Shown piece after piece: positions 18,092 through 28,610 of a DNA stretch of 64,000 nucleotides. Made by a program: the position numbers and the translations under genes. The DNA is from Hyphomicrobiales bacterium (lineage in GTDB: Bacteria > Pseudomonadota > Alphaproteobacteria > Rhizobiales > Rhizobiaceae), in assembly GCA_900473175.1 (NCBI GenBank), contig UCKM01000006.1, forward strand, positions 166,665 to 230,664, read 5' to 3'. The notes under the pieces are model-generated. The model was not told where the DNA came from. It was given only the letters and a program-made list of their open reading frames with translations, and searched no databases. Numbering within the stretch: the first letter of the stretch is position 1; every line of letters begins with the position of its first letter.

Positions 18092-18697
18092 CTAGCGCAA
18101 GAGCGTTTCGAGCTGCAAAGCGCAGGCGCGCAGCGGCTCGGCGCTCTGGCTGGCTTTGGCCATTGCCATGGCGCCGGAATAGCTTGCAACGACGAGAGTC
18201 GCGAGATCATGGGCGCGTGAGGCATCCATCTCCGGTCGGTCGGCGTGCAACCTGAATGAAAGCGCCGCGCGCCAGCGATCGAATACCTCATTGACGGCTT
18301 CGCGGAAATCAGGGTCGGCCAGCGACAATTCCAGCGCCAGATTGTTGAGCGGACAACCGGTCACGGCCCGATTGCGCTCCAGCGTGTCGGCAACGCCGTC
18401 GAATACGGCGCGAATGCCTGCCGCTGCCGACGATGCCGTCGCAACCGGCTGTATGGCGGTCTCATCGACTTCCGGGCCCACGCGTTCGGCGATCACCGCG
18501 AGACCCAGTGCCTTCTTCGTCGCGAAATGATGATGGAGTGCGCCGCCGGTCGCCCCTGCTGCGCGGACAACATCATGCACGCTGGTCGCGTTATATCCGT
18601 GGCGTTGAAACAGGTCGGCGGCAACATCGAGAATCCGCGCACGCATGGCTTGCGGATTGTTGATGCGCCTCGGCCGTTCCAAATTTTCCGTTGTCAT
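18092..18697 (-). CDS. TetR family transcriptional regulator
   Basis: Repressor of 201 aa with an N-terminal TetR helix-turn-helix (RARILDVAADLFQRHGYNATS...GGALHHHFATKKALGLAV) and an all-helical ligand domain containing the TetR_C-type CPLNNLALELS. ATG 18697 is preferred (AGGCGGG upstream). It is divergent from a NIPSNAP gene. Two near-palindromic 20-bp sites in the shared intergenic region are likely its operators, covering the promoter of the NIPSNAP gene. The inducer is unknown. Confidence 0.92.
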   Translation of the reverse strand: MTTENLERPRRINNPQAMRARILDVAADLFQRHGYNATSVHDVVRAAGATGGALHHHFATKKALGLAVIAERVGPEVDETAIQPVATASSAAAGIRAVFDGVADTLERNRAVTGCPLNNLALELSLADPDFREAVNEVFDRWRAALSFRLHADRPEMDASRAHDLATLVVASYSGAMAMAKASQSAEPLRACALQLETLLR

Positions 18698-18728
18698 TGT
18701 TATCCCGCCTTTCTCACAAAATACCAGA

Positions 18729-18777
18729 TTGACAAAACAGGACAACCGGTTTTATCTAAAACAGGATAACCGGTTTG
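18729..18777 (+). promoter_or_regulatory. Promoter with tandem TetR-type operators
   Basis: A sigma-70-like promoter is visible: TTGACA (18729-18734), 17-base spacer, TTATCT (18752-18757). It is overlaid by a near-palindrome AAAACAGG-4-CCGGTTTT at 18734-18753. A second copy, differing at two of 20 positions, lies at 18758-18777, directly after the -10 box. Centre-to-centre distance is 24 bases. Sites between the TetR gene (minus) and the NIPSNAP gene (plus) fit repression of the latter and perhaps autoregulation. Confidence 0.8.
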
Positions 18778-18800
18778 TTTTCTCGATGGGAGCGAGTTTT

Positions 18801-19574
18801 ATGGCTGGCATGGTTCCCCACACTTCCCCGCCTGCATCTGTGGACCAGAGCTTCCGTCACAGCCCGATCGTCGAGCTGCGACGCTACACCCTCCACCCCG
18901 GCCGCCGGGATGACCTGATCACCCTGTTCGACGCGCATTTTGTCGAAAGCCAGGAAGCGTGCGGAATGAAGATCATCGGCCAGTTTCGTGATATCGAGGA
19001 ACCCGATGCGTTCGTGTGGCTGCGCGGTTTCGATAGCATGGAGCCTCGTCACAAGGCCTTGACGGACTTTTATGACGGTCCGGTCTGGGCCGCTCACCGC
19101 GATGCTGCCAACGCCACCATGATTGATTCCGATGATGTATTGTTGCTGCATCCGGTTGGTGATTCCGGCGGCTTCACGCTTCCCAATGTGCGGCCCGTTC
19201 CTGACTCGACTGATCACTCCCCGGCAATCATCCAGGCCTTGACCTACCCACTCAGATCTCCAGCCGAAGACGGTTTCCTTGCGTTTTACGATGAGAGGAT
19301 TGCACCGATTCTTCGTGCCTCGGGTGATAAACCAGTCGCTGCGTTTGCCTCGGAGCACGGAGAAAACACCTTCACCCGCCTGCCCGTCCGGGTCGGGGAG
19401 AATGTGCTGGTGGTATTTTCGCGATTTGAGGATGCGGCCGCATGCTCAGCCCACAACAGCGCCCTTGCGAGCGCTCCGGAATGGATAGTCGTTCAACAAT
19501 GGCTAACGGACAATCTTAGTGCACCACCAACGACCGCACGCCTGTTGCCAACGGTACGATCTTTGCTGCGCTAA
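18801..19574 (+). CDS. NIPSNAP family protein
   Basis: Protein of 257 aa with a NIPSNAP domain, a ferredoxin-like alpha/beta barrel (VELRRYTLHPGRRDDLITLF...AFVWLRGFDSMEPRHKALTDFY...GPVW). A second, more diverged half repeats the fold. The biochemical role of bacterial members is unknown. I start at ATG 18801 because GGGAG sits 8 bases upstream; ATG 18786 is also in frame. Its promoter carries two TetR-type operators, so it is the probable target of the divergent regulator. Confidence 0.85.
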   Translation: MAGMVPHTSPPASVDQSFRHSPIVELRRYTLHPGRRDDLITLFDAHFVESQEACGMKIIGQFRDIEEPDAFVWLRGFDSMEPRHKALTDFYDGPVWAAHRDAANATMIDSDDVLLLHPVGDSGGFTLPNVRPVPDSTDHSPAIIQALTYPLRSPAEDGFLAFYDERIAPILRASGDKPVAAFASEHGENTFTRLPVRVGENVLVVFSRFEDAAACSAHNSALASAPEWIVVQQWLTDNLSAPPTTARLLPTVRSLLR

Positions 19575-19579
19575 CAACC

Positions 19580-20767
19580 TCACTGCGTCTCGTTGAGTGT
19601 AATTGGAATAAAAGCTTTGGCGCGCCGTATCTTGCGTCCAAGTTCGATGCCCGGACGCTCAATGAGAATGTGCACGGCCAGCGAGGCAAACACCAAACCC
19701 GACAAAGCCCCAAAGATGGCGAGCCAGTAATTCGCATCGGATTCAAGGGCGAAAGCCTTCAGCGGCGCAATGGAGAAAACAGCAAAAAGCGCGACTCCCT
19801 GCATCAGATAGATGCCGTAACTCAGTTCTCCGAGCTTTATGGATGGCTTCGCAACCAACAATCCAAAAATCGTTCCACCACCGAGCATGAAATAAAACGA
19901 AGTGCCGAGCAGAATCGAGACTTCCGGGCGATAGGCCGTCTCGTAACTCATTCCAACAATAACAAGAATGCCGATGATAGCGAGCGATGCTGCGACTGGA
20001 GAGAGCTTCAATACCAGTCGTCTTTCTTGGAGCGAAGCACACACCATCCCGCAACCAAAGAACGAATAGATCGCAAAGCGTGCGTTGAAATCGATGAAAG
20101 CCAATGAGACAGCAAGCGCCAACGCAAAAACTGCAGCAGGAAGATGCCAAGATTGCGCTCTGGCGAAAATCGCAAGCACAGGGAGCATCACATAGAAGAG
20201 CCATTCATATTGCAGTGTCCAGGTGACACCGGCCGTTACGCCGATAATTCCAGTGGTGCCATTCATTTCAACAAGGGGAAGAACGCCAAGCGCCAGGTTT
20301 TGAGCAACTTCCATGACATATCGGGAAGCGGGAACATGCAATGTCGCACCCGATTTCAAATATAAGATCGCAATCGCGATCGATATGGTGAACACATAGA
20401 CCGGGCCCAAACGAAACAAGCGACCCACCATCAAGTTGGGAAAATCGAGCGCACCTTTGGCCCGGACAATCTTGCCCCAGAACAAGTAACCGGTGACCAT
20501 GAAAAAGTAGGCAACGCCGATTTGGCCGATCAGTGTGTAAAACCTCGACGGAGGGACAGTCCACGTGCCACTTCGAATGTACTGATAGTAGATGACGGAG
20601 TGATGAAGTGCTACCGCAAGAGCGAGAAAACCGCGCAGCCCGTCGATGGCGTTTACGCGCAGGCCGCTGCCTGAATTGAATCCCACGCGATGAAAAATCG
20701 GCAAATAGGTGAGAAGCAATGCGAACGCGACTGCGACAACCGCGGGCCAGATAGCATAGACCGTCAT
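19580..20767 (-). CDS. Acyltransferase family 3 membrane protein (OafA/NodX type)
   Basis: Integral membrane acyltransferase of 395 aa, probably O-acetylating a surface polysaccharide or lipid. It has the hallmark AIDGLRGFLALAVALHHSVIYY with catalytic-type His after the first helix, around ten transmembrane helices, and VTGYLFWGKIV and ELSYGIYLMQG motifs. The ATG at 20767 has AGGCG upstream; an upstream TTG at 20800 is less likely. It is convergent with the NIPSNAP gene. No glycosyltransferase cluster flanks it, so the acceptor is unknown. Confidence 0.88.
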   Translation of the reverse strand: MTVYAIWPAVVAVAFALLLTYLPIFHRVGFNSGSGLRVNAIDGLRGFLALAVALHHSVIYYQYIRSGTWTVPPSRFYTLIGQIGVAYFFMVTGYLFWGKIVRAKGALDFPNLMVGRLFRLGPVYVFTISIAIAILYLKSGATLHVPASRYVMEVAQNLALGVLPLVEMNGTTGIIGVTAGVTWTLQYEWLFYVMLPVLAIFARAQSWHLPAAVFALALAVSLAFIDFNARFAIYSFFGCGMVCASLQERRLVLKLSPVAASLAIIGILVIVGMSYETAYRPEVSILLGTSFYFMLGGGTIFGLLVAKPSIKLGELSYGIYLMQGVALFAVFSIAPLKAFALESDANYWLAIFGALSGLVFASLAVHILIERPGIELGRKIRRAKAFIPITLNETQ

Positions 20768-20900
20768 TCTTGATCGCCTAAACTGAGGTACCGAGGCCAA
20801 TTCGCATGTTCCGATGCTGGACGCAATCGGGTTTCAGTGACCAATGGCGGCCGTTCACTTCCCGAGGAACAGGTCGACCTCACGGATCGTGAGGGAAATT

Positions 20901-20976
<76 letters not shown>

Positions 20977-21084
20977 ATTCCAAGCGGTCGCAAGGACCGC
21001 GCCGGGTAAACCGGCAAACTGTTCGGCAAGGTCTGGATTCTTGCACGGGCGGGTTATTATCTCCCGCCACCGGGAAGATCAAGC

Positions 21085-21114
21085 CCTGTTCGCCGCTTAT
21101 TTTCGGCGAACAGG
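21085..21114. terminator. Strong hairpin between the FYDLN gene and tRNA-Ala
   Basis: An 11-bp perfect stem (CCTGTTCGCCG/CGGCGAACAGG) with an 8-nt loop, just downstream of the FYDLN-acid gene stop on the minus strand. There is no T-run on the minus strand, so it may be a 3'-end stabiliser or a Rho-type end rather than a classical terminator. Confidence 0.5.
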
Positions 21115-21125
21115 ACTATTTCAAA

Positions 21126-21515
21126 TCAATTCTCGTCGTCGTCGCCAATGCCGCCGCCGAGAATGTCGGTGACGTCATCATCTTCGTCTTCTTCGTCTTC
21201 GGCGAGGAAGGTATCGTCGTCGTCAGTGTCGTCAACCTCGACGTCGACATCGTCGCCAAGATCCGGCACATCGTCGGCGGTGTCGGCATCTGCATCTTCG
21301 AGCGAAACGAATTCAGGCTTCTCCAGCGCAACGTCCAGCTCTTCCGTCTCGACCTCTTCCTCTTCCTCGCGGGGAGAAGTGGCGGTTGAATCGAAGTAGC
21401 TGAGCGGATAGCTCTTGCCCGTGTAGGGCGAGACGATCGGATCACGGTTAAGATCGTAGAATTTCTGCCCGGTCTCCGGGTCAACTCGCTTGGTGCCAAG
21501 TTTTGGATTTGCCAC
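21126..21515 (-). CDS. TIGR02300 family FYDLN-acid protein
   Basis: Alphaproteobacterial protein of 129 aa. The conserved head ANPKLGTKRVDPETGQKFYDL reads like a zinc-ribbon remnant, followed by PIVSPYTGKSYPLSYF. The rest is a very acidic Asp/Glu tail ending ILGGGIGDDDEN. Function is unknown. The likely start is GTG 21515 (VANPKLG), with GAGG 6 bases upstream; GTG 21527 is in frame but lies before the ribosome site. Confidence 0.9.
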   Translation of the reverse strand: MANPKLGTKRVDPETGQKFYDLNRDPIVSPYTGKSYPLSYFDSTATSPREEEEEVETEELDVALEKPEFVSLEDADADTADDVPDLGDDVDVEVDDTDDDDTFLAEDEEDEDDDVTDILGGGIGDDDEN

Positions 21516-21659
21516 GTTTTGCCTCACGTTCTGGCTGCGCCTGCATCCGGTTGAGATCGAGGTCTCAAACGACCCAACCGTTTATGCCAGCACTCGTCAA
21601 TATGGATTTCTGGTCCCATAAACGCAATTCAGCGCATTTGTCAAAGCGAAAAAGCCTAA

Positions 21660-23111
<1,452 letters not shown>

Positions 23112-23129
23112 ATTATTGCTGACAGCGCC

Positions 23130-23489
23130 ATGCCAGAACCTGTCCCTGCACTTCTCTCGGCTCTCACGGTCTATGGCCTCTATGTCATGCCCGGCGTGCC
23201 CTTTATCGTCTGGGCCGGGCGGAGCGCCTATTCCGGTACTGTCGCAAGTACGGAGCCCCGACCTTGGCCGGGCATGGCCAGAACGATCCTGTGGGTCCTC
23301 CTTCCTTTGCTGCTGATCTTCCTTTATGCGTGGAATGTGTCGGATAGCGCAAAATTTGCGGCAGCAAACACGGAGGTGGTAGGCACCAGCGAATGGATGC
23401 CCTATCAGTTCCTTTTGCTGCCATGTGCGTTCGGATCGATCGCCGGCTATGGCATAGGTTTCTTCATGGGCAAGAGAAGGGTCATATGA
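23130..23489 (+). CDS. Small membrane protein between aroA and cmk
   Basis: A 119-aa protein I do not recognise. Hydrophobic segments are at [40 protein letters not shown] and the C-terminal [21 protein letters not shown], so three membrane helices are likely. It starts 18 bases after aroA and its TGA overlaps the ATG of the next gene (ATGA at 23486-23489), so it is translationally coupled to the membrane-cmk fusion. The overlap suggests the two membrane parts belong together. Confidence 0.7.
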   Translation: MPEPVPALLSALTVYGLYVMPGVPFIVWAGRSAYSGTVASTEPRPWPGMARTILWVLLPLLLIFLYAWNVSDSAKFAAANTEVVGTSEWMPYQFLLLPCAFGSIAGYGIGFFMGKRRVI

Positions 23490-24478
23490 TGTTTTTCCTG
23501 CTGATGTCGCTTGTCATTGTCGCCATTCCCTATGCCATCGAACGATATGGCCTGCGGGTTCGCTTCGGCCTGTTCGCCCTGTTGTTTTGGCTGTTCGCAT
23601 TTCAGTTCGTGCTCATTTTCACCATTGATGCCCTGTTGCAGAACTTCGCGGATTCCATGCCTGGATGGCTTGAATCCATGCTGACGACCATCGGCGGATT
23701 TGCTTTCGTCACGATCGGAATCACGCCTATCATCACACTCGTCCTTGCCGCCGCCTACCTGCTCTTCGCACTCGGGCAATGGTTGTTCGACAAGGACGAA
23801 AAGGATCGTCCAACCCGGCAAACCCCGTTTACGATTGCCATTGACGGTCCGGCGGCCTCCGGCAAGGGCACGCTAGCCCGACGTATCGCCGATGCCTATG
23901 GCTATCACCATCTCGATACCGGCTTGACGTACCGGGCCGTCGCCAAGGCATTGATGGACCAGAACATGCCGCTCGATGACGAGTTCCTGGCCGAGAAAGC
24001 GGCACGCAATGTCGATCTTTCCAAGCTCGACCGCGCCGTGCTTTCGGCTCACGATATCGGCGAAGGCGCGTCCAAGGTTGCGGTCATGCCGGCCGTCCGC
24101 CGCGCCCTTGTCGCTGCGCAGCAGGGCTTTGCCACGCGCCCGCCCGGTGCAGTGCTTGACGGGCGTGACATCGGCACGGTCGTCTGTCCCGACGCGCCGG
24201 TAAAGCTCTACATAACCGCCTCCCCCGAGGCGCGCGCCAAGCGGCGCTTTGACGAAATCCAGGCGAATGGCGGCGGTGCCAAGTATGAAGAGATACTGGA
24301 GGATCTCATGCGGCGCGACGCCCGCGATATGGGCCGCACGGATTCCCCGCTGAAGCCTGCATCCGACGCGCACTTGCTTGATACGACGGAAATGGATATA
24401 GAGACCGCGTTTCTTAATGCCAAAACCCTGATCGATCAGGCTTTGGCCAGAAACACGCGTTCGAATAGCAAGCAGTAA
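23486..24478 (+). CDS. cmk: Cytidylate kinase with N-terminal membrane domain
   Basis: Phosphorylates CMP/dCMP with ATP. Residues about 115-330 are a complete Cmk: [20 protein letters not shown] (P-loop 121-129), [32 protein letters not shown] and [16 protein letters not shown]. Residues 1-105 are an in-frame hydrophobic domain with about three helices ([55 protein letters not shown]). Typical Cmk is about 215-230 aa and soluble, and there is no ATG near the kinase boundary (a TTG lies in WLFDKDEK). So either this is a membrane-tethered kinase or a second start at TTG is used. rpsA follows. Confidence 0.88.
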   Translation: MMFFLLMSLVIVAIPYAIERYGLRVRFGLFALLFWLFAFQFVLIFTIDALLQNFADSMPGWLESMLTTIGGFAFVTIGITPIITLVLAAAYLLFALGQWLFDKDEKDRPTRQTPFTIAIDGPAASGKGTLARRIADAYGYHHLDTGLTYRAVAKALMDQNMPLDDEFLAEKAARNVDLSKLDRAVLSAHDIGEGASKVAVMPAVRRALVAAQQGFATRPPGAVLDGRDIGTVVCPDAPVKLYITASPEARAKRRFDEIQANGGGAKYEEILEDLMRRDARDMGRTDSPLKPASDAHLLDTTEMDIETAFLNAKTLIDQALARNTRSNSKQ

Positions 24479-24562
24479 CATTTGCCGTCAGCCCATGCAC
24501 CGGATTGCCCGTCAAAGGGCGGGTTGGCATGCAAATGATCCGAAACACAAACCACCGGTGCT

Positions 24563-24586
24563 GTGTCCGATGCCCTATCCGGACAC
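24563..24586 (+). promoter_or_regulatory. Hairpin in the rpsA leader
   Basis: A 7-bp stem (GTGTCCG/CGGACAC) with a 10-nt loop sits directly before the GGAG of rpsA. Ribosomal protein S1 represses its own translation in E. coli through leader structure; an analogous role here is inference from position only. Confidence 0.35.
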
Positions 24587-24599
24587 TCCAGGAGTATTT

Positions 24600-26300
24600 A
24601 TGTCTGAAGCCAATCCAACGCGCGAAGATTTCGAAGCTCTTCTCGCCGAGTCCTTTGCCACCAATGACCTTGCTGAAGGTTATGTCGTTAAGGGCCGTAT
24701 CGTCGCCATCGAAAAAGACATGGCGATCATCGACGCCGGTCTCAAGGTTGAAGGCCGCGTTCCGCTGAAGGAATTCGGCGCGAAAGCCAAGGACGGTTCG
24801 CTCAAGCCGGGCGATCTCGTTGAAGTTTATGTCGAGCGTATCGAAAACGCCCTCGGCGAAGCTGTTCTTTCGCGTGAAAAAGCACGCCGTGAAGCGAGCT
24901 GGGTCCGTCTTGAAGAGAAGTTCAACCGCGGCGAACGCGTCGATGGTGTGATCTTCAATCAGGTCAAGGGTGGGTTCACCGTCGATCTCGACGGCGCCGT
25001 AGCCTTCCTGCCGCGCTCGCAGGTCGACATCCGTCCGATCCGCGACGTAACCCCGCTGATGCACAACCCGCAGCCTTTCGAAATTCTCAAGATGGACAAG
25101 CGCCGCGGCAACATCGTTGTTTCGCGCCGTACCGTTCTTGAAGAGAGCCGTGCTGAACAGCGCTCTGAAATCGTCCAGAACCTTGAAGAAGGTCAGGTCG
25201 TTGAAGGCGTCGTCAAGAACATCACCGATTACGGTGCGTTCGTCGACCTCGGCGGCATCGACGGTCTTCTGCATGTGACCGACATGGCATGGCGCCGTGT
25301 CAACCATCCGTCGGAAATCCTGTCCATTGGCCAGACGGTCAAGGTTCAGATCATCCGCATCAACCAGGAAACGCATCGTATTTCGCTCGGCATGAAGCAG
25401 CTCGAAAGCGATCCGTGGGATGGTATCGGTGCGAAGTATCCGATTGGCAAGAAGATCACCGGTACAGTCACGAACATCACCGATTACGGTGCATTCGTCG
25501 AAATCGAGCCGGGCATCGAAGGCCTGATCCACGTTTCCGAAATGTCCTGGACAAAGAAGAACGTGCATCCCGGCAAGCTGCTCTCGACCACCCAGGAAGT
25601 CGAAGTCGTCGTTCTCGAAGTGGATCCGGTCAAGCGCCGTATCTCCCTCGGCCTCAAGCAGACGCTCGACAACCCATGGACGACCTTCGCTGACAAGTTC
25701 CCGGTCGGCACCATCGTTGAAGGCGAAGTCAAGAACAAGACCGAATTCGGCCTGTTCATTGGCCTCGACGGCGACGTGGACGGCATGGTTCACCTCTCCG
25801 ATCTCGACTGGAACCGTCCGGGCGAACAGGTCATCGAAGAGTACAACAAGGGTGACGTCGTCAAGGCGCAGGTTCTCGATGTCGACGTCGAGAAGGAGCG
25901 TATCTCGCTCGGCATCAAGCAGCTGACCGGCGACAAGGTCGGCGAAGCGGCAACCTCGGGCGAACTGCGCAAGAACGCCGTTGTTACCGTGGAAGTCACG
26001 GCCATCACCGATGGCGGTCTGGAAGTGCGCCTGGTCGATCACGACCTCGACACCTTCATCCGCCGCGCTGACCTGTCCCGTGATCGCGACGAACAGCGTC
26101 CGGAACGCTTCACGGTCGGTCAGAAGGTTGACGCCCGCGTCATCGCCTTCGACAAGAAGACCCGTAAGCTGCAGGTCTCGATCAAGGCGCTGGAAATCGC
26201 CGAAGAGAAGGAAGCTGTCGCACAGTACGGTTCGACTGACTCCGGCGCTTCGCTTGGTGACATCCTCGGTGCCGCCTTGAAGAAGCAGGAAAAGAACTAA
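24600..26300 (+). CDS. rpsA: 30S ribosomal protein S1
   Basis: Binds mRNA and brings it to the 30S subunit for initiation. The 566-aa protein has six consecutive S1 OB-fold repeats; repeats 3-6 are closely alike with the signature ITDYGAFV(D/E)(L/I) and GLLHVTDMAWRR, GLIHVSEMSW, GMVHLSDLDW. The first two diverged repeats bind the ribosome (KGRIVAIEKDMAIIDAGLKV; GVIFNQVKGGFTVDL). ATG 24600 follows CCAGGAG. Codon use is strongly biased, as expected for high expression. A clear terminator follows. Confidence 0.98.
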   Translation: MSEANPTREDFEALLAESFATNDLAEGYVVKGRIVAIEKDMAIIDAGLKVEGRVPLKEFGAKAKDGSLKPGDLVEVYVERIENALGEAVLSREKARREASWVRLEEKFNRGERVDGVIFNQVKGGFTVDLDGAVAFLPRSQVDIRPIRDVTPLMHNPQPFEILKMDKRRGNIVVSRRTVLEESRAEQRSEIVQNLEEGQVVEGVVKNITDYGAFVDLGGIDGLLHVTDMAWRRVNHPSEILSIGQTVKVQIIRINQETHRISLGMKQLESDPWDGIGAKYPIGKKITGTVTNITDYGAFVEIEPGIEGLIHVSEMSWTKKNVHPGKLLSTTQEVEVVVLEVDPVKRRISLGLKQTLDNPWTTFADKFPVGTIVEGEVKNKTEFGLFIGLDGDVDGMVHLSDLDWNRPGEQVIEEYNKGDVVKAQVLDVDVEKERISLGIKQLTGDKVGEAATSGELRKNAVVTVEVTAITDGGLEVRLVDHDLDTFIRRADLSRDRDEQRPERFTVGQKVDARVIAFDKKTRKLQVSIKALEIAEEKEAVAQYGSTDSGASLGDILGAALKKQEKN

Positions 26301-26330
26301 GTTCCTTTCCAACGCCAAGCCAAACGAAAC

Positions 26331-26358
26331 CCGCCGGTGCAACCCGGCGGGTTTTTTC
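26331..26358 (+). terminator. Rho-independent terminator after rpsA
   Basis: An 8-bp stem CCCGCCGG/CCGGCGGG with a 6-nt loop followed by six T residues, 31 bases after the rpsA stop. Confidence 0.95.
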
Positions 26359-26363
26359 TTGCT

Positions 26364-26951
26364 CTAGATCGTGTCGAACTGGATCAGGATGAAGGCGATC
26401 TGGCATAGGAGGGCGAGACCCACCAGCGTGATTTGCACTTTCGCCCGGCGGAAATAGATGCCGAGCCCGAAAAGCGCCATCATGAACAGATTGCGGAATG
26501 GATATTCGGGGCCAAGCGAACGGAAATGATCCATGCCCTTCATCGCCGTGTCGACAAGATCGGCGATGAAGATTGCTATCAAAAGCCCGAAATACCAGGC
26601 CCGTCGCGACATGAAATAGTCCTCGTAGCCGGAATAGCCCTCCATGCTGTCGGGAAACAGCAATGCGCACGCCAGAAAATGCAGGCTGGCAAAGAAAATG
26701 ACGAAGAGATAGGCCTCAAACTTCCAGAGTACCAGCTGGTGCAGGTAGAACTCGAACCACCAGAAATGTACAACTGTCAGAAACGTGAACATCACCCAGC
26801 CGAGGTGGACCAGGTAAACATTCTTGCGTTGCGGGTGCTGGATGATACGAGCAATGCCGGTCAGCAGCCGAGAGACACTCAAACCCAGAATAATGCCGAT
26901 GATCACCCTTACATGGGTGAAGACTTCCGGATTGGGAATACCTCCGTCCAC
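26364..26951 (-). CDS. Unrecognised integral membrane protein
   Basis: Protein of about 195 aa with five to six hydrophobic helices (VRVIIGIILGLSVSRLLTGI; LGWVMFTFLTVVHFWWFEFY; AYLFVIFFASLHFLACALLF; WYFGLLIAIFIADLVD; LFMMALFGLGIYF; ITLVGLALLCQIAFILI). I know no function. I prefer the GTG start at 26951, since GGAGGAG lies at ideal distance; an ATG at 26975 would add eight residues. It ends just after the rpsA terminator and is convergent with it. Confidence 0.7.
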   Translation of the reverse strand: MDGGIPNPEVFTHVRVIIGIILGLSVSRLLTGIARIIQHPQRKNVYLVHLGWVMFTFLTVVHFWWFEFYLHQLVLWKFEAYLFVIFFASLHFLACALLFPDSMEGYSGYEDYFMSRRAWYFGLLIAIFIADLVDTAMKGMDHFRSLGPEYPFRNLFMMALFGLGIYFRRAKVQITLVGLALLCQIAFILIQFDTI

Positions 26952-27446
26952 TTTTCGCTCCTCCGTGGCCCGCATCAGGCGCTCATGCTACTGGACAATC
27001 CAGACGATGCAATTACCAGTCTCAGTGCGGCACATTTTACGCACGTAAAGTTGGATCAAAGTTGATGCAGAATCCGGAAGTCTGCCCTCCAAGCCCTTTC
27101 ATGGAATAATGCGAACGCGGAAATCCAGGTTGTCAATCAATTCCCCAAATTTCACTGCCGCAAGCTGTGACTTCAGTTAGCCAAAAGGGATTATCTACAC
27201 TTTCCCCACAAGGTCTAAGCTCAGGGCGATCAGCTGTCATAATTTATCCGGACTAATTAAGATCTTGACGCGCGCGAGTCACTCTGCAAATTTTTCCCCG
27301 ACCAACCTCGCACGCATCAATCAGGAGATGTATTGCGCAGCCACATTTTTCAGCAAAGATTATAAAAGACGCTCTGCGATTTTTTCCGCGCCCGCACCGG
27401 CTTTCTTGTGAAAATTCAGGGCGATAGCGAACAGGGAATCCACACG
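26952..27446. other. Intergenic region without a recognised gene
   Basis: Nearly 500 bases between the divergent membrane protein and the LacI-type gene. It is AT-rich relative to its flanks and rich in short A/T runs. A TTGACG hexamer at about 27266 could be a -35 box for the LacI-type gene. I found no ORF with coding character, tRNA or clear hairpin. Confidence 0.4.
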
Positions 27447-28484
27447 GTGAAAAAACCGATCAAGACAATGGAAGACTTCTCGGCTTTCGTTGGACTGTCT
27501 CGCCCGACAGTATCGAAATATTTCAATGATCCCAATTCCGTGCGCAAGACGACCCGCGAAATCATCGAAGCTGCGGTCAAGCAATCCGGCTTCCGTCCGA
27601 ACATTTTCGCCGTCAATCTCAACCGCCGCCGCACCAATATTCTCGGCATCATCGTGCCGAACTCGACCGACCCTTTCTACATGGCGCTCACTCGCCGCAT
27701 TGAAGGTATCGCCGAACAGGCCGGCTATCTCGCATTTGTGCTAAGTTCTGATGGCAAGCCTGAACTCGAGGAGCGGGCCATCGAGACGTTCAAATCGATG
27801 AATGTTGCCGGCGCAATTATCGGGCCGCTCGGCGTGCAGTCGCATCAGGAAAAACTGACAAAACTCGGCGAGTCGATCCCGCTCGTCTATGTCGATTCGC
27901 CGCTCGATGCGACCTCGCCTTTCGTCGGTACGAATAATCGCCAAAGCTTCAAGTTGATCGTGGACTACCTGACGCGCTCGGGCGAGGAGCCCTGCTACTT
28001 CGGCATGCCCATCGTGAACAGCAATGCGCTGGAACGGCGCGCCGCCTATAATGAGGCGATGACGAACTTGAATTTGGAGCCGCGCTTTGTGCCGATCGAA
28101 GACCGCCCCACCTGGGATTTCGAGAAATACGCCTTCGACAAGACGACGCGTATTCTGAAAGAAGGCGCATTCCCGAGGAAGACCATACTTTGCGCCAATG
28201 ACCGTATTGCCTTTGGCGTGGTGTCGGCAGCCTATCAGTCAGGCGTGAAAGTCGGGCGCGGCGAGGATTGTCAGCTGCGCGTCGCAGGTCACGACGACCA
28301 GCCCCTGTCGCGCTATATGTGTCCGCCACTGACGACAGTGGCCCAAAACTACAACGAGATCGGCCGGCTTGCGATCGAGCTGCTCTTCAACAAGCTTGGG
28401 GAAAATCAGGATTCCAAAACCGAACTCCCTGCGGGTTCGCGCATTCTTCTCAATGCGGAAATCAAGTTGCGCATGTCCGCCTGA
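27447..28484 (+). CDS. LacI family transcriptional regulator
   Basis: Sugar-responsive DNA-binding regulator of about 345 aa. The N-terminal LacI helix-turn-helix is FSAFVGLSRPTVSKYFNDP with the hinge helix SGFRPNIFAVNLNRRRTNILG, followed by a periplasmic-binding-protein-like ligand domain (GIIVPNSTDPFYMALTRRIEG; ILCANDRIAFGVVSAAYQSG; VAGHDDQPLSRYMCPPLTTV). GTG 27447 is favoured by GGGA upstream; GTG 27408 and ATG 27468 are alternatives. No sugar transporter or catabolic gene is adjacent, so the regulon is elsewhere and the ligand unknown. Confidence 0.92.
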   Translation: MKKPIKTMEDFSAFVGLSRPTVSKYFNDPNSVRKTTREIIEAAVKQSGFRPNIFAVNLNRRRTNILGIIVPNSTDPFYMALTRRIEGIAEQAGYLAFVLSSDGKPELEERAIETFKSMNVAGAIIGPLGVQSHQEKLTKLGESIPLVYVDSPLDATSPFVGTNNRQSFKLIVDYLTRSGEEPCYFGMPIVNSNALERRAAYNEAMTNLNLEPRFVPIEDRPTWDFEKYAFDKTTRILKEGAFPRKTILCANDRIAFGVVSAAYQSGVKVGRGEDCQLRVAGHDDQPLSRYMCPPLTTVAQNYNEIGRLAIELLFNKLGENQDSKTELPAGSRILLNAEIKLRMSA

Positions 28485-28610
28485 CGGCAGCAGTCGGCGC
28501 GGCAACGCGCCGCGAAATTTGGGCTTTGACAGCCCTTTGACTCGAGCGCAAAAGGCATTAAACAGCATGGGAAAGATGCGGCCGCTGTCTCTATGCCACA
28601 GGAGAGTTCG

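Noticed and set aside
24414..26342. 642-aa open frame on the minus strand opposite rpsA
   Set aside because: A shadow of the strongly codon-biased rpsA gene; the plus strand is unmistakably ribosomal protein S1.
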